From DASSSY01 sp035708205 (lineage in GTDB: Bacteria; Bacteroidota; Bacteroidia; Chitinophagales; Chitinophagaceae), in the NCBI GenBank assembly GCA_035708205.1, contig DASSSY010000004.1, positions 1 to 64,000 of the forward strand: DNA of 64,000 nt. The letters are read 5' to 3'. This document shows positions 26,295-35,251 of the stretch, one piece after another. A program made the position numbers and the translations under genes. The notes below the pieces were generated by a model that did not search any database, had not been told where the DNA came from, and saw only the letters and a list, made by a program, of their open reading frames with translations. How positions within the stretch are numbered: the stretch's first letter is position 1; every line of letters begins with the position of its first letter.

Positions 26295-27509
26295 ATGGCA
26301 GAACAACATATCAAACTTGCCGATGAGGCCATCGAAAAGGAAACAACCACGATCAATATCGGCCCAACACACCCGGCAACTCATGGCGTGTTCCAAAACA
26401 TCATGGAAATTGACGGGGAGCGGGTCATCAACACCGAACCCACCATTGGTTATATCCACAGGGCCTTTGAAAAAATTGCCGAACGACGGCCGTTTTACCA
26501 GATCACGCCCCTGACCGACCGGCTGAATTATTGCTCTGCGCCGATCAACAATCTAGGCTGGCATATGACGGTGGAAAAGCTCTACGGCCTGACAATGCCC
26601 AAGCGGGTGGATTATCTCAGGATCATTATCATGGAGCTGGCACGGATTTCTGACCACCTGATTTGTAATTCCGTAATCGGGGTGGACACCGGCGCCCTGA
26701 CCCCTTTTACTTATGTATTTCAATGGCGGGAAAAAATTTATGATATTTATGAAAGTATCTGTGGTTCACGTCTGACCACCAATATCGGTCGTATCGGCGG
26801 GTTTGAGCGTAACTTTACACCGGCCACCTGGAATTTCCTTGAGGATTTCATGGAGACCTTTCCCAAGGCATTGGAAGAAATGGAGATCCTGCTGACCCGC
26901 AACCGCATATTCATGGACAGGACCATTGGCGCGGGACCCATCAGCGCCGAAAGGGCCCTGAACTATAGCATTACCGGGCCAAACCTCCGGGCTGCCGGCG
27001 TAGATTATGATGTACGTGTCGCCAAGCCATACAGCAGTTACGAAGAATTTGATTTTGAAATTCCTGTGGGCAGCACCGGTGACGCTTACGACCGTTATCT
27101 GGTACGCAATGCGGAGATGAAAGAAAGCTATAAGATTATTCAGCAGGCATTGGTAAAGCTGAAAGATTTAGACCCATCAGTTTACCATGCCGATGTGCCG
27201 GAATATTATTTGCCGGAAAAGCAGGATGTTTATACGAAAATGGAAGCGCTGATCTATCATTTCAAGATTATCATGGGCGAAACTGAGATTCCGAAAGGCG
27301 AAGTGTATCATTCCGTGGAAGGCGGTAATGGCGAATTAGGGTTTTACCTGATCAGCGATGGCGGCAGAACGCCCTACAGGCTGCATTTTCGCCGCCCTTG
27401 CTTTATTTATTATCAGGCCTATCCCGAAATGGTCGCCGGCGGATTGCTGAGTGATGCCATTATCGCCCTGAGCAGCATAAACGTCATTGCCGGAGAATTG
27501 GACGCGTAA
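26295..27509 (+). CDS. nuoD: NADH-quinone oxidoreductase subunit D
   Basis: This 404-residue protein of the 49-kDa family contains GPTHPATHGVFQ near residue 22, the quinone-site His region. The hydrogenase-derived fold continues through RMIVDGGYRTP-like text (here LISDGGRTPYRLHFRRPCF) near the C-terminus. The ATG at 26295 is chosen over a TTG three codons upstream. It forms the quinone-binding cavity with NuoB. Confidence 0.96.
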   Translation: MAEQHIKLADEAIEKETTTINIGPTHPATHGVFQNIMEIDGERVINTEPTIGYIHRAFEKIAERRPFYQITPLTDRLNYCSAPINNLGWHMTVEKLYGLTMPKRVDYLRIIIMELARISDHLICNSVIGVDTGALTPFTYVFQWREKIYDIYESICGSRLTTNIGRIGGFERNFTPATWNFLEDFMETFPKALEEMEILLTRNRIFMDRTIGAGPISAERALNYSITGPNLRAAGVDYDVRVAKPYSSYEEFDFEIPVGSTGDAYDRYLVRNAEMKESYKIIQQALVKLKDLDPSVYHADVPEYYLPEKQDVYTKMEALIYHFKIIMGETEIPKGEVYHSVEGGNGELGFYLISDGGRTPYRLHFRRPCFIYYQAYPEMVAGGLLSDAIIALSSINVIAGELDA

Positions 27510-27571
27510 TTGTATAGTATTCATAATTATCGCAATAGCAAGTACATTAATTTGATGAAATTTATTTTGAA

Positions 27572-28072
27572 ATGATACAGTTTTCAGAAGAAAAATTAAA
27601 AAAGGTTCAGGAGATCAGGGCGCGCTATCCCGAAGGAAAGCAAAAAAGCGCCCTGCTGCCGGTCTTGCATTTGGCACAGGAAGAATCTGGCGGCTGGCTG
27701 AGTACCGAAACAATGGACTATGTTGCAGAATTGCTAAACCTGTTACCGATCGAGGTTTATGAGGTAGCTACTTTTTACTCTATGTACAACAAAAAGCCGG
27801 TGGGAAAGTATGTGCTGGAAGTATGCCAGACCGGACCTTGTATGATCCGGGGTAGCCACGAAATTATTCAGTATATCGAGGAAAGACTGGGTATTAAACC
27901 GGGCGAAACAACGGCAGACGGGTTATTTACCCTGAAGCCGGCCGAATGCCTGGGCGCTTGCGGCTATGCGCCGATGATGCAGTTAGGAAAACATTACCGG
28001 GAGCATTTGACAAAGGAAAAAGTAGATGAGCTGCTCGAAAGATGTAAAGCGGGAACAGAGCCGGTGGATTAG
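27572..28072 (+). CDS. nuoE: NADH-quinone oxidoreductase subunit E
   Basis: This 166-residue thioredoxin-like [2Fe-2S] subunit of the 24-kDa family has ligands in EVCQTGPCMIRG and in AECLGACGYAP, the classic C-x4-C ... C-x3-C pattern. It pairs with NuoF in the NADH-oxidising tip of complex I. It lies 62 bp after nuoD. Confidence 0.96.
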   Translation: MIQFSEEKLKKVQEIRARYPEGKQKSALLPVLHLAQEESGGWLSTETMDYVAELLNLLPIEVYEVATFYSMYNKKPVGKYVLEVCQTGPCMIRGSHEIIQYIEERLGIKPGETTADGLFTLKPAECLGACGYAPMMQLGKHYREHLTKEKVDELLERCKAGTEPVD

Positions 28073-28103
28073 GAAAATTAATTTGTATTAAGATTATACA
28101 ACA

Positions 28104-29447
28104 ATGAAATTATTACTGGAGCATATTGACAAGGAAGGGATTCGGTATTATGATACCTACCGCAAGCACGGCGGCTACCGCAGCGTGGAAAAAGCGCTGA
28201 AAATGACGCCGGATGAAATTGTAGAGGAAGTGAAAAAAAGCGGCTTGCGCGGCCGTGGCGGCGCGGGGTTCCCCACCGGCCTGAAATGGAGCTTTCTGGC
28301 CAAACCTGAAGGCGTTCCCCGTCATTTGGTTTGCAACGCGGATGAGTCGGAACCGGGCACTTTCAAAGACCGCTATTTGATGGAATTCATTCCCCATCTG
28401 TTGATCGAAGGGCTGATTGTCTCCAGCTTCGCCTTAGGCTCGAACACCACGTATATTTATATCCGCGGCGAATATGCCTGGATTCCTGAAATCCTGGAAC
28501 AGGCCATCCAGGAAGCTAAAAACAATGGCTTTCTGGGCAAAAATATTCTTGGCACAGGTTTTGACCTCGAAATTTATGTACAACGAGGTGCGGGCGCCTA
28601 TATTTGCGGAGAGGAAACGGCTCTCCTGGAATCGCTGGAAGGCAAAAGAGGTAACCCTCGTCTCAAACCTCCCTTCCCTGCAGTAGAGGGGCTTTGGCGC
28701 CGCCCGACGGTGGTCAATAACGTGGAAACACTGGCTACTATCGCCCCTATTATCAACATGGGTGGTGAAGAATACGGTAAGATCGGTGTCGGCCGCAGCA
28801 CGGGAACAAAACTGATTTCCGCCTGCGGCAATATCAACAAACCCGGCGTTTATGAAATTCCCTTTGATTTACCGGTAGAGGAATTTATTTACAGCGACGA
28901 ATGGTGTGGCGGTATTCCCAACGGGAAACGTCTGAAAGCCTGCATTCCGGGAGGGTCCTCCGTCCCAGTTTTACCGGCTAATTTATTGCTGAAAACCGCA
29001 AAGGGAGAAACCCGCTATATGAATTATGAAAGTCTCTCTGACGGCGGATTTCAAACCGGCTCCATGTTGGGTTCCGGCGGATTTGTGGTGTATGACGAAG
29101 ACCAATGCATGGTGCGCAACTCGATGACAATTGCCCATTTTTATATGCATGAGAGCTGTGGACAGTGCAGTCCCTGCAGAGAAGGAACCGGCTGGATGTG
29201 GCGTATCCTGAAAAATATTGAATACGGCAACGGTAAGATGAAGGATATTGATTTGTTGTGGGATGTACAACGACGGATAGAGGGAAATACAATATGCCCG
29301 CTTGGCGATGCAGCGGCCTGGCCGGTAGCGGCCGTCATCCGCCATTTCCGTGATGAGTTTGAATGGCATATCCTGAATCCTGAAGAAGCGCAAAAACGCA
29401 ATTTCGGATTGGCGCATTATGCCGACCCGCTGGAAGTGAAAGCATAA
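28104..29447 (+). CDS. nuoF: NADH-quinone oxidoreductase subunit F
   Basis: This 447-residue FMN- and NADH-binding subunit has GLRGRGGAGFPTGLKW near residues 48-63 (NADH/FMN glycine loop). It also has RGAGAYICGEETALLESLEG near 157-176 and the [4Fe-4S] ligands ESCGQCSPCREG near 350-361, with the distal Cys in NTICPLGDA. It lies 31 bp after nuoE. Confidence 0.97.
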   Translation: MKLLLEHIDKEGIRYYDTYRKHGGYRSVEKALKMTPDEIVEEVKKSGLRGRGGAGFPTGLKWSFLAKPEGVPRHLVCNADESEPGTFKDRYLMEFIPHLLIEGLIVSSFALGSNTTYIYIRGEYAWIPEILEQAIQEAKNNGFLGKNILGTGFDLEIYVQRGAGAYICGEETALLESLEGKRGNPRLKPPFPAVEGLWRRPTVVNNVETLATIAPIINMGGEEYGKIGVGRSTGTKLISACGNINKPGVYEIPFDLPVEEFIYSDEWCGGIPNGKRLKACIPGGSSVPVLPANLLLKTAKGETRYMNYESLSDGGFQTGSMLGSGGFVVYDEDQCMVRNSMTIAHFYMHESCGQCSPCREGTGWMWRILKNIEYGNGKMKDIDLLWDVQRRIEGNTICPLGDAAAWPVAAVIRHFRDEFEWHILNPEEAQKRNFGLAHYADPLEVKA

Positions 29448-29511
29448 TATACTATTTCACGTTGTGATCCTTAATGTCCTTGCGTGAACCACAAAACAAA
29501 TACTACGAATC

Positions 29512-30600
29512 ATGGCAGACGATATTCAAACGTTTAAAGTAACAATTGACGGGAAAACGATTGATGTTCCTAAAGGGACAACCATTCTGGAAGCCGCCCG
29601 GAAGATCGGTGGAGAAGTAGCCCCACCCACCATGTGCTATTACAGCAAGCTGGAAGGCAGCGGCGGAAAATGCCGAACCTGCCTGGTGGAAGTGTCCAAA
29701 GGCTCGGAAAAAGACCCCCGTCCCATGCCGAAACTTATGGCCAGCTGCCGTACGGAAGTCATGGACGGCATGGAGGTTAAAAATCGGACATCCGGGCGTG
29801 TTATCGACAACCGCAACGGCATTGTGGAATACCTGCTCATCAATCACCCGTTGGATTGCCCGGTTTGCGACCAGGCAGGCGAATGCGACCTGCAGGACTT
29901 ATCCTACAACCACGGACTGGAGGGAACACGCACCGAATTTGTCCGCCGCACGTTTGAGCGGGAAGATATCGGGCCTTACATCCAGCTGCACATGAACCGC
30001 TGTATCCTTTGCTACCGTTGTGTGATGCTGGCCGACCAGCTGACCGACAAACGGGAGCATGGCGTTCTGGACAGGGGTGAAAGAGCACGTATCAGCACCG
30101 GCATCAAAAAGGCCTTGGACCATGAGTTTATCGGCAATGTCATTGACGTTTGTCCTGTGGGCGCCCTGACCGATAAGACCTTCCGCTTTAAAAACAGGGT
30201 ATGGTTTACCAAGCCTGTGGATGCGCACCGCGATTGCCCGACCTGTGCGGGAAAGGTCCGTTTATGGATGAGGGGCGATGAGGTCTTCCGCGTTACCGGC
30301 CGTAAGAATGAATGGGGCGAGGTAGACGATTTTATCTGTAATGAATGCCGCTTCCATAAAAAAGAAACCAAAGACTGGGCCATTGAAGGCCCCAGCAATA
30401 TTAACCGTCATAGCGTGATTGCCCAGGGACATTACGCCGGCAATGTAGGCACAACGCCGTCCCCGGTTCTGATAGACGAGGTCATTGGTAAGCAACCTCT
30501 GTTAAAGATGCATATTCATGACGTCAGCGAAGTGAACAAACCCGAATATCATCTGGACAGGATCGAAGGGCCGGCACATTCAGACGATTTTAAGAGATAA
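29512..30600 (+). CDS. nuoG: NADH-quinone oxidoreductase subunit G, short form
   Basis: This 362-residue protein has an N-terminal [2Fe-2S] ferredoxin domain (GGKCRTCLVEV), the His-Cys cluster CPVCDQAGECDLQD, the CILCYRC and DVCPVGA ligands, and a CPTCAGKVR...CNECR [4Fe-4S] region near 245-285. It then ends, lacking the large molybdopterin-type domain of the roughly 900-residue E. coli NuoG. Short NuoG proteins are known in Bacteroidota. The operon stops here at a strong terminator, with no nuoH-N downstream. Confidence 0.93.
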   Translation: MADDIQTFKVTIDGKTIDVPKGTTILEAARKIGGEVAPPTMCYYSKLEGSGGKCRTCLVEVSKGSEKDPRPMPKLMASCRTEVMDGMEVKNRTSGRVIDNRNGIVEYLLINHPLDCPVCDQAGECDLQDLSYNHGLEGTRTEFVRRTFEREDIGPYIQLHMNRCILCYRCVMLADQLTDKREHGVLDRGERARISTGIKKALDHEFIGNVIDVCPVGALTDKTFRFKNRVWFTKPVDAHRDCPTCAGKVRLWMRGDEVFRVTGRKNEWGEVDDFICNECRFHKKETKDWAIEGPSNINRHSVIAQGHYAGNVGTTPSPVLIDEVIGKQPLLKMHIHDVSEVNKPEYHLDRIEGPAHSDDFKR

Positions 30601-30630
30601 ATCATAAAGCTACAACGTGAAAAATTCTCT

Positions 30631-30659
30631 GAAAACAGCACTTGTCCAGTGCTGTTTTC
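30631..30659 (+). terminator. Terminator of the nuoA-G operon
   Basis: GAAAACAGCACT and AGTGCTGTTTTC form a perfect 12-bp stem with the 5-nt loop TGTCC, followed by TTGTTT. It lies 30 bp after the nuoG stop. Confidence 0.9.
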
Positions 30660-30692
30660 TTGTTTAAATGAAAATCCCTCGGTGCCCCGCCT

Positions 30693-30723
30693 TTTTCCAT
30701 TTAGAAACATAAAGTTATCTTTG
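30693..30723 (+). promoter_or_regulatory. Promoter of the hydroxyacyl-CoA dehydrogenase gene
   Basis: TTTT at 30693-30696, a 19-nt spacer and TATCTTTG at 30716-30723 match the Bacteroidota promoter form. The start codon follows about 57 bp downstream. Confidence 0.6.
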
Positions 30724-30779
30724 TCGCCTTTGGTTACGGCTTGATGTCATCACAAGGGCCCTTTCAACAAACAAACGAC

Positions 30780-31955
30780 ATGCAAATGAAAACAAGAAAC
30801 TTCAAAATTGGCGTAATAGGCGCCGGTGCCATGGGTAGTGGTATTGCCCAGGTGGCTGTTGCTCCCGGGCATGAGGTTATTATTTTTGATACCAATAAAT
30901 CCGCCTTGGATAAAAGTGCCGCAAGCCTGAAAGCAATCCTGGAAAAATTAGAAAACAAAGGCAGGTTAACAGAAAAGGCCATCGACATTTTCAACCGGTT
31001 CTCATTTGTAGACAAACTTGAACTATTCTCTTCCTGCCAACTGGTCATTGAAGCGATCGTTGAAAATTTAGACATTAAGAAATCCGTCTTTAAAAACCTG
31101 GAAGCAATTGTCCCTGAGGATTGCATCCTCGCCTCCAACACTTCATCGCTGTCTATTACAGCCATCGCTTCGGCCTGCAAAAGACCGGAACGCGTTTTAG
31201 GTATTCACTTTTTCAATCCGGCACCGCTAATGCCGTTGGTGGAGATCGTCCCGGCGCTTCAAACAGATATCCGGCTTCCCGGACAGGTGAAAACCATGCT
31301 TCTGGACTGGAAAAAATCGCCGGTTATCGCTAAAGATACGCCGGGATTTATTGTCAATCGTATTGCTCGACCGTTTTACAGCGAGGCCTTAAGGATTTAT
31401 GAAGAAGGTATCGCGGATATGGCTACCATCGACTGGGCCATGACGGAGATTGGCGGTTTCCGGATGGGACCCTTCACGCTGATGGACTATATTGGCCACG
31501 ACGTGAATTATGTCGTGACCGAAACGGTTTTCAAATCCTTTTTTTTCGATCCGCGCTATAAGCCCTCATTAAGCCAGCAACGGCTACTGGACGCGGGGTG
31601 GCTTGGCCGGAAATCGGGCCGGGGATTTTACGATTATGCGAAAAGTGTTCCCATGCCTGAAGCTACAAAAAATGAGGCGACAGGCCGGGAAATTGTCAAA
31701 AGGATCATTCTTATGCTGGTTAATGAAGCCGTTGACGCACTTTATTTAAACATCGCTTCAGCCACAGATATTGAAACGGCCATGACCAAGGGCGTCAATT
31801 ATCCCAAAGGCTTATTGCAATGGTGCGAAGAGCTGGGTATTGAAGAAGTGCTTAATGGGCTTGACGGGCTATACAACACCTATCATGAAGACAGGTACCG
31901 CGCCAGTGCACTTTTCCGTAAATGGCAAGCGGAAGGAAAGAAAAAGATCTTATAA
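30780..31955 (+). CDS. 3-hydroxyacyl-CoA dehydrogenase (PaaH/Hbd family)
   Basis: This 391-residue protein begins with the NAD-binding Rossmann motif IGVIGAGAMGSGIAQ. The catalytic HFFNPAPLMPLVEIV with its His lies near residues 140-155, and TPGFIVNRIARPF near 182-194. Two C-terminal 3HCDH domains follow. It oxidises 3-hydroxyacyl-CoA to 3-ketoacyl-CoA in fatty-acid or phenylacetate-type breakdown. The ATG at 30780 or 30786 fits the start. It is monocistronic, ending in a bidirectional terminator. Confidence 0.9.
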   Translation: MQMKTRNFKIGVIGAGAMGSGIAQVAVAPGHEVIIFDTNKSALDKSAASLKAILEKLENKGRLTEKAIDIFNRFSFVDKLELFSSCQLVIEAIVENLDIKKSVFKNLEAIVPEDCILASNTSSLSITAIASACKRPERVLGIHFFNPAPLMPLVEIVPALQTDIRLPGQVKTMLLDWKKSPVIAKDTPGFIVNRIARPFYSEALRIYEEGIADMATIDWAMTEIGGFRMGPFTLMDYIGHDVNYVVTETVFKSFFFDPRYKPSLSQQRLLDAGWLGRKSGRGFYDYAKSVPMPEATKNEATGREIVKRIILMLVNEAVDALYLNIASATDIETAMTKGVNYPKGLLQWCEELGIEEVLNGLDGLYNTYHEDRYRASALFRKWQAEGKKKIL

Positions 31956-31981
31956 CGATAGCCGTAGCCGGAAAGACACGA

Positions 31982-32025
31982 AAAAGGCAGGTAATTTCAA
32001 AGGGATTGAATAATACCTGCCTTTT
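31982..32025. terminator. Bidirectional terminator between convergent genes
   Basis: AAAAGGCAGGTA and TACCTGCCTTTT form a perfect 12-bp inverted repeat with a 20-nt loop. A and T tracts on both sides suit termination of the plus-strand dehydrogenase gene and the minus-strand SLBB gene. Confidence 0.8.
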
Positions 32026-32060
32026 AAAAGAAATTATCACAGCCCGTACTCCCGGCCAAC

Positions 32061-34553
32061 TTATTTACTATACCTTACAATTGCTAATACCAATGCGGCC
32101 AGGGAAGCCATGCTCGTGCTTAAGCTGATCCAGCCCTGGGTGCTCATGGGTTCTTTGGGCGCTTTTTCGGGGACAAATATCTCTGCGCCGGGCTCGACAT
32201 GCGGGTAACTCCTAAAGAACAAAAAGCCCCGTGTTCCTTTTTGAGAGCCATTGGCATAGATAACAAATGATTTTCTTTTCAGCGCGTTTTCCGTAAACCC
32301 GCCGCTTCTGTTGATATAATACTTCAACCTTCCGCTATTATACACTACAGCGTTCGGCGAAAGCACAGATCCGCTTACCTTAACCGTTTGCTTCAAGCCC
32401 GGAATGTTAATCGCATCTCCGTCCTGCAAAATCAGATCCGTCTTGCTTCCGGGCTCCTCCAATATTTTTGCCAGCTTAATACCGACGTAGCTATTATAAA
32501 CAGAGCTAACACCATTTACACCCAGGGTCAGCGAATCCACCCGGCTGCTGGTATCATCTGTCAGCGTATGCTGATTGCGTAGCATTAATTTTTGATTGAG
32601 CCTGCCCCGCTCAATTTCTTCTTTGGTACTTTCCCGTTGCAGAGAGGCTCCTTCCGGGTAGGCAAATCTGGTTAGTCCCCCGGCTCTTTTGATCAAATCA
32701 GAAATCCGTTCCGTTTTGCTTAGGATAGCATACGTTCCCGGGTACATCACTTCTCCCTTTAATTCCACTGAACCTTGCTGCCTGTAGCCAGGCAGGCTAA
32801 ATACCGACACAACATCGTAAGGCAATAAGCTGAAATTACCGGAACCAAGGCTAAAATCAGAATCCACGTCAATCCTGATAACCTTGACCTGCTGCTCCTG
32901 AAAACTGTCCGGATTCGTATTTTGTACCCGCCTGGCAATAACGATACGATTGGTGTTAGCTCCATGTGCAAACCCTCCGGCTTTCAGAATCAAATCTTTT
33001 ACGGTCATATGTTCCGCATAAGGAAACATACCGGGTTGGCGTACCATTCCCCGAATGGAAACATTATAATTATCCCGCAAATCAAAAATTGAAGGAATGG
33101 TTACAATATCTTCCCTTTGCAATACAATGCCCTCGCCAGACCCATCCGCCTGGCTTTTGACGTCAAAAGGAACGATCTGAGCTGTATTATCGGGGTTTAG
33201 CCTTGTAATATAGCCACGCTCCTGATAAGCATCTTCTTTAAGGCCACCGGCATTTTTAATCAGATCAGTCAGGGTCATGCCCGCCTTTAATTCAAAGTCC
33301 CCCGGCCTGAAAACCGCGCCGTCAATTGCAATACGATTTTCAAATCTGTCTAAGGCCTTGTCAACAGTATAAGCATCGCCATTTACAGGCGTGAAAAAGT
33401 CAAACTGATTTTGTGCAATATCCTCTATTCTTTTTTGGGTTCCGGTATAGCGCACCGTTTTAATTTCTTTCGTATAGGCCTGAGCGGTAAATCCTCCTGC
33501 AAAGTAGAGAAGATCTTTTAATGATTCACCGGGCATCATTTCATAATAAGCAGGGCGTTTGACCTCTCCTTCAATACTTACCCTTGAATTATAAACAGGA
33601 ACCTGGATGACATCTCCGTCCTGCAATTGGATGTCTCCGCTTTTATCCCCTTTCAATAAAAAGTCGTAAACATCCACCCGGGCATATAAACGACCGTTAC
33701 GGATCAGTTTAATGGCGCGGATAGAGCCGTCCGGTCCCGGGCCACCGCATTGATACAAAGCATTAAAAACCGTGGATAATGAAGACAACATATAATTTCC
33801 AGGATGTTTTACATAGCCGTTAATGGATACCTGTATACTGCGGATATTGCTCAGGCTCACATCCATACTTGTTCCATGGCCAATGGCATAATTGTTGGCC
33901 ACCAGGGCCTGCTTGATCATTTCGATAGCATGTGCCATGGCTTTTCCGCCGACATAAACTTTCCCCATTCCCGGCAGAACAATAAAGCCCTCAGGACTGA
34001 CACTTAAATTCCAGCTCACCACCGAATTTCCATATATATTTATATTCAAAGCATCGCCGGGACCAAGTATATAATTAGAGGGGGTAGGCCTGTTTGCATC
34101 AGGGGCCATGCTGATATTAGGGTTATCAAAAAAATCAGTACCAAAAACAGGAAGGCCATTAATAAAGTCCCCTTTACCGCCGCCGCCCGTTGCAACTTTG
34201 TTTTCCGCAACCGTATTATTCGCCGTTACCGCCGTGCCCGTATCTCTTGGGCCAGGTGTCAATGTTATATTTGTCTTGGTAAGGTTTTGTGCCCGCAGCA
34301 TGATCTTGGATACCTCTTCCGGGGGCATTCCCTTCCCGTTTAAATAATCTCGCAGATTTGATGCATCTCCGCCTGAATTTTTATACCTGTCGATTAATGA
34401 CTGCAGCTGGGCGTCGGATAAATCCTCCGATTTAAATTTTGACCAATCCTGTTGATTATACGTCTGGCCATATGATATCTGCGGCTGAAGTAGTGCCCAG
34501 CAAGCAAAAGTAAAAAGGCATACAAATAAAAAATTAAAGTTGAAGCGTCTCAT
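32061..34553 (-). CDS. SLBB-domain polysaccharide export protein (Wza-like)
   Basis: This 830-residue protein has a signal peptide (MRRFNFNFLFVCLFTF...SYGQ), a helical region, then a poly-export domain (LGPGDALNINIYGN, VSPEGFIVLPGMGKVYVGG). Several SLBB repeats follow, recognisable by sequences such as LKDLLYFAGGF, LTDLIKNAGGL, VKDLILKAGGF and ISDLIKRAGGL. A C-terminal hydrophobic helix (LSTSMASLAALVLAIVRY) may span the outer membrane as in Wza. It should form the export channel for a capsule or exopolysaccharide. No Wzc kinase, polymerase or glycosyltransferase cluster lies beside it, so it is an orphan channel. The ATG at 34553 is chosen for its signal peptide. Confidence 0.9.
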   Translation of the reverse strand: MRRFNFNFLFVCLFTFACWALLQPQISYGQTYNQQDWSKFKSEDLSDAQLQSLIDRYKNSGGDASNLRDYLNGKGMPPEEVSKIMLRAQNLTKTNITLTPGPRDTGTAVTANNTVAENKVATGGGGKGDFINGLPVFGTDFFDNPNISMAPDANRPTPSNYILGPGDALNINIYGNSVVSWNLSVSPEGFIVLPGMGKVYVGGKAMAHAIEMIKQALVANNYAIGHGTSMDVSLSNIRSIQVSINGYVKHPGNYMLSSLSTVFNALYQCGGPGPDGSIRAIKLIRNGRLYARVDVYDFLLKGDKSGDIQLQDGDVIQVPVYNSRVSIEGEVKRPAYYEMMPGESLKDLLYFAGGFTAQAYTKEIKTVRYTGTQKRIEDIAQNQFDFFTPVNGDAYTVDKALDRFENRIAIDGAVFRPGDFELKAGMTLTDLIKNAGGLKEDAYQERGYITRLNPDNTAQIVPFDVKSQADGSGEGIVLQREDIVTIPSIFDLRDNYNVSIRGMVRQPGMFPYAEHMTVKDLILKAGGFAHGANTNRIVIARRVQNTNPDSFQEQQVKVIRIDVDSDFSLGSGNFSLLPYDVVSVFSLPGYRQQGSVELKGEVMYPGTYAILSKTERISDLIKRAGGLTRFAYPEGASLQRESTKEEIERGRLNQKLMLRNQHTLTDDTSSRVDSLTLGVNGVSSVYNSYVGIKLAKILEEPGSKTDLILQDGDAINIPGLKQTVKVSGSVLSPNAVVYNSGRLKYYINRSGGFTENALKRKSFVIYANGSQKGTRGFLFFRSYPHVEPGAEIFVPEKAPKEPMSTQGWISLSTSMASLAALVLAIVRYSK

Positions 34554-34604
34554 TAACCCCGATGAATACAATTATTAATAAAATAAGTTTTACTTTTTGA
34601 TGGG

Positions 34605-34634
34605 CAAAGGTAAGCATGAAATCCATAATGCAAA
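34605..34634 (-). promoter_or_regulatory. Promoter of the SLBB export gene
   Basis: On the minus strand TTTG (34631-34634), an 18-nt spacer and TACCTTTG (34605-34612) form a consensus promoter about 50 bp upstream of the gene. Confidence 0.75.
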
Positions 34635-34670
34635 AGAACAATGTATTTGATAGGAATCTTTTTCTTCCGG

Positions 34671-34700
34671 TTTATTCCTGTCGTTCATTCCTTACCTTTG
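34671..34700 (+). promoter_or_regulatory. Promoter of the lipoprotein gene
   Basis: TTTA at 34671-34674, an 18-nt spacer and TACCTTTG at 34693-34700 lie 38 bp before the lipoprotein ATG. It is divergent from the SLBB promoter. Confidence 0.65.
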
Positions 34701-34737
34701 TGCTAATTTAATATTGTCCTCAAAAACTTAGTACCCT

Positions 34738-35220
34738 ATGAAGAAATATGTTTTGCCGGTTTTCATCATTGCCCTGGCTAGCTTTTTTATCTTACCCTCC
34801 TGCAGTCCGGATCCTGCGCCCGTCCCAGCTCCTGTTACGCAACCGGACAGCTCCTGGTGGAATGTAGACACACAAAAATTTGTAACTTATTATAATTTTG
34901 TTTCCGGCGCTCAGAATCATACTATTTTAAGCGGCGCTTCATCGGACAAAAATAAATTCAGCATCACGTTTAATCTGCCATACATCCCGGCACAAGGCAG
35001 CTATCAATTGGATTGCAGTAATACCGGCGCTTCGGCGGCATGCATGGAAATAACCTACAATGGCTTAAGATACAGGGCCGGCTTATCCTCTGCGGCCTAT
35101 CTTCATGCCGATTCGGCCAATCAAAGAGCCATACTTAATTTAAACGCGACCTGGTTTTATAATACCATAAACCCCGATGACAGTATAGCGGTTCTTGGGT
35201 CTTTCCATCAACCGGGATAG
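34738..35220 (+). CDS. Hypothetical lipoprotein
   Basis: This 160-residue protein has a type II signal peptide (MKKYVLPVFIIALASFFILP-SC, lipidated Cys near residue 22) and a Pro-rich linker (SPDPAPVPAPVTQP). A small beta-rich domain follows with two cysteines (LDCSNTGASAACM) that may form a disulfide. I recognise no family. It ends 31 bp before mfd and may be co-transcribed with it. Confidence 0.75.
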   Translation: MKKYVLPVFIIALASFFILPSCSPDPAPVPAPVTQPDSSWWNVDTQKFVTYYNFVSGAQNHTILSGASSDKNKFSITFNLPYIPAQGSYQLDCSNTGASAACMEITYNGLRYRAGLSSAAYLHADSANQRAILNLNATWFYNTINPDDSIAVLGSFHQPG

Positions 35221-35251
35221 CCGGAAAAATCGTAATTTTGCGGTTCTGTTC

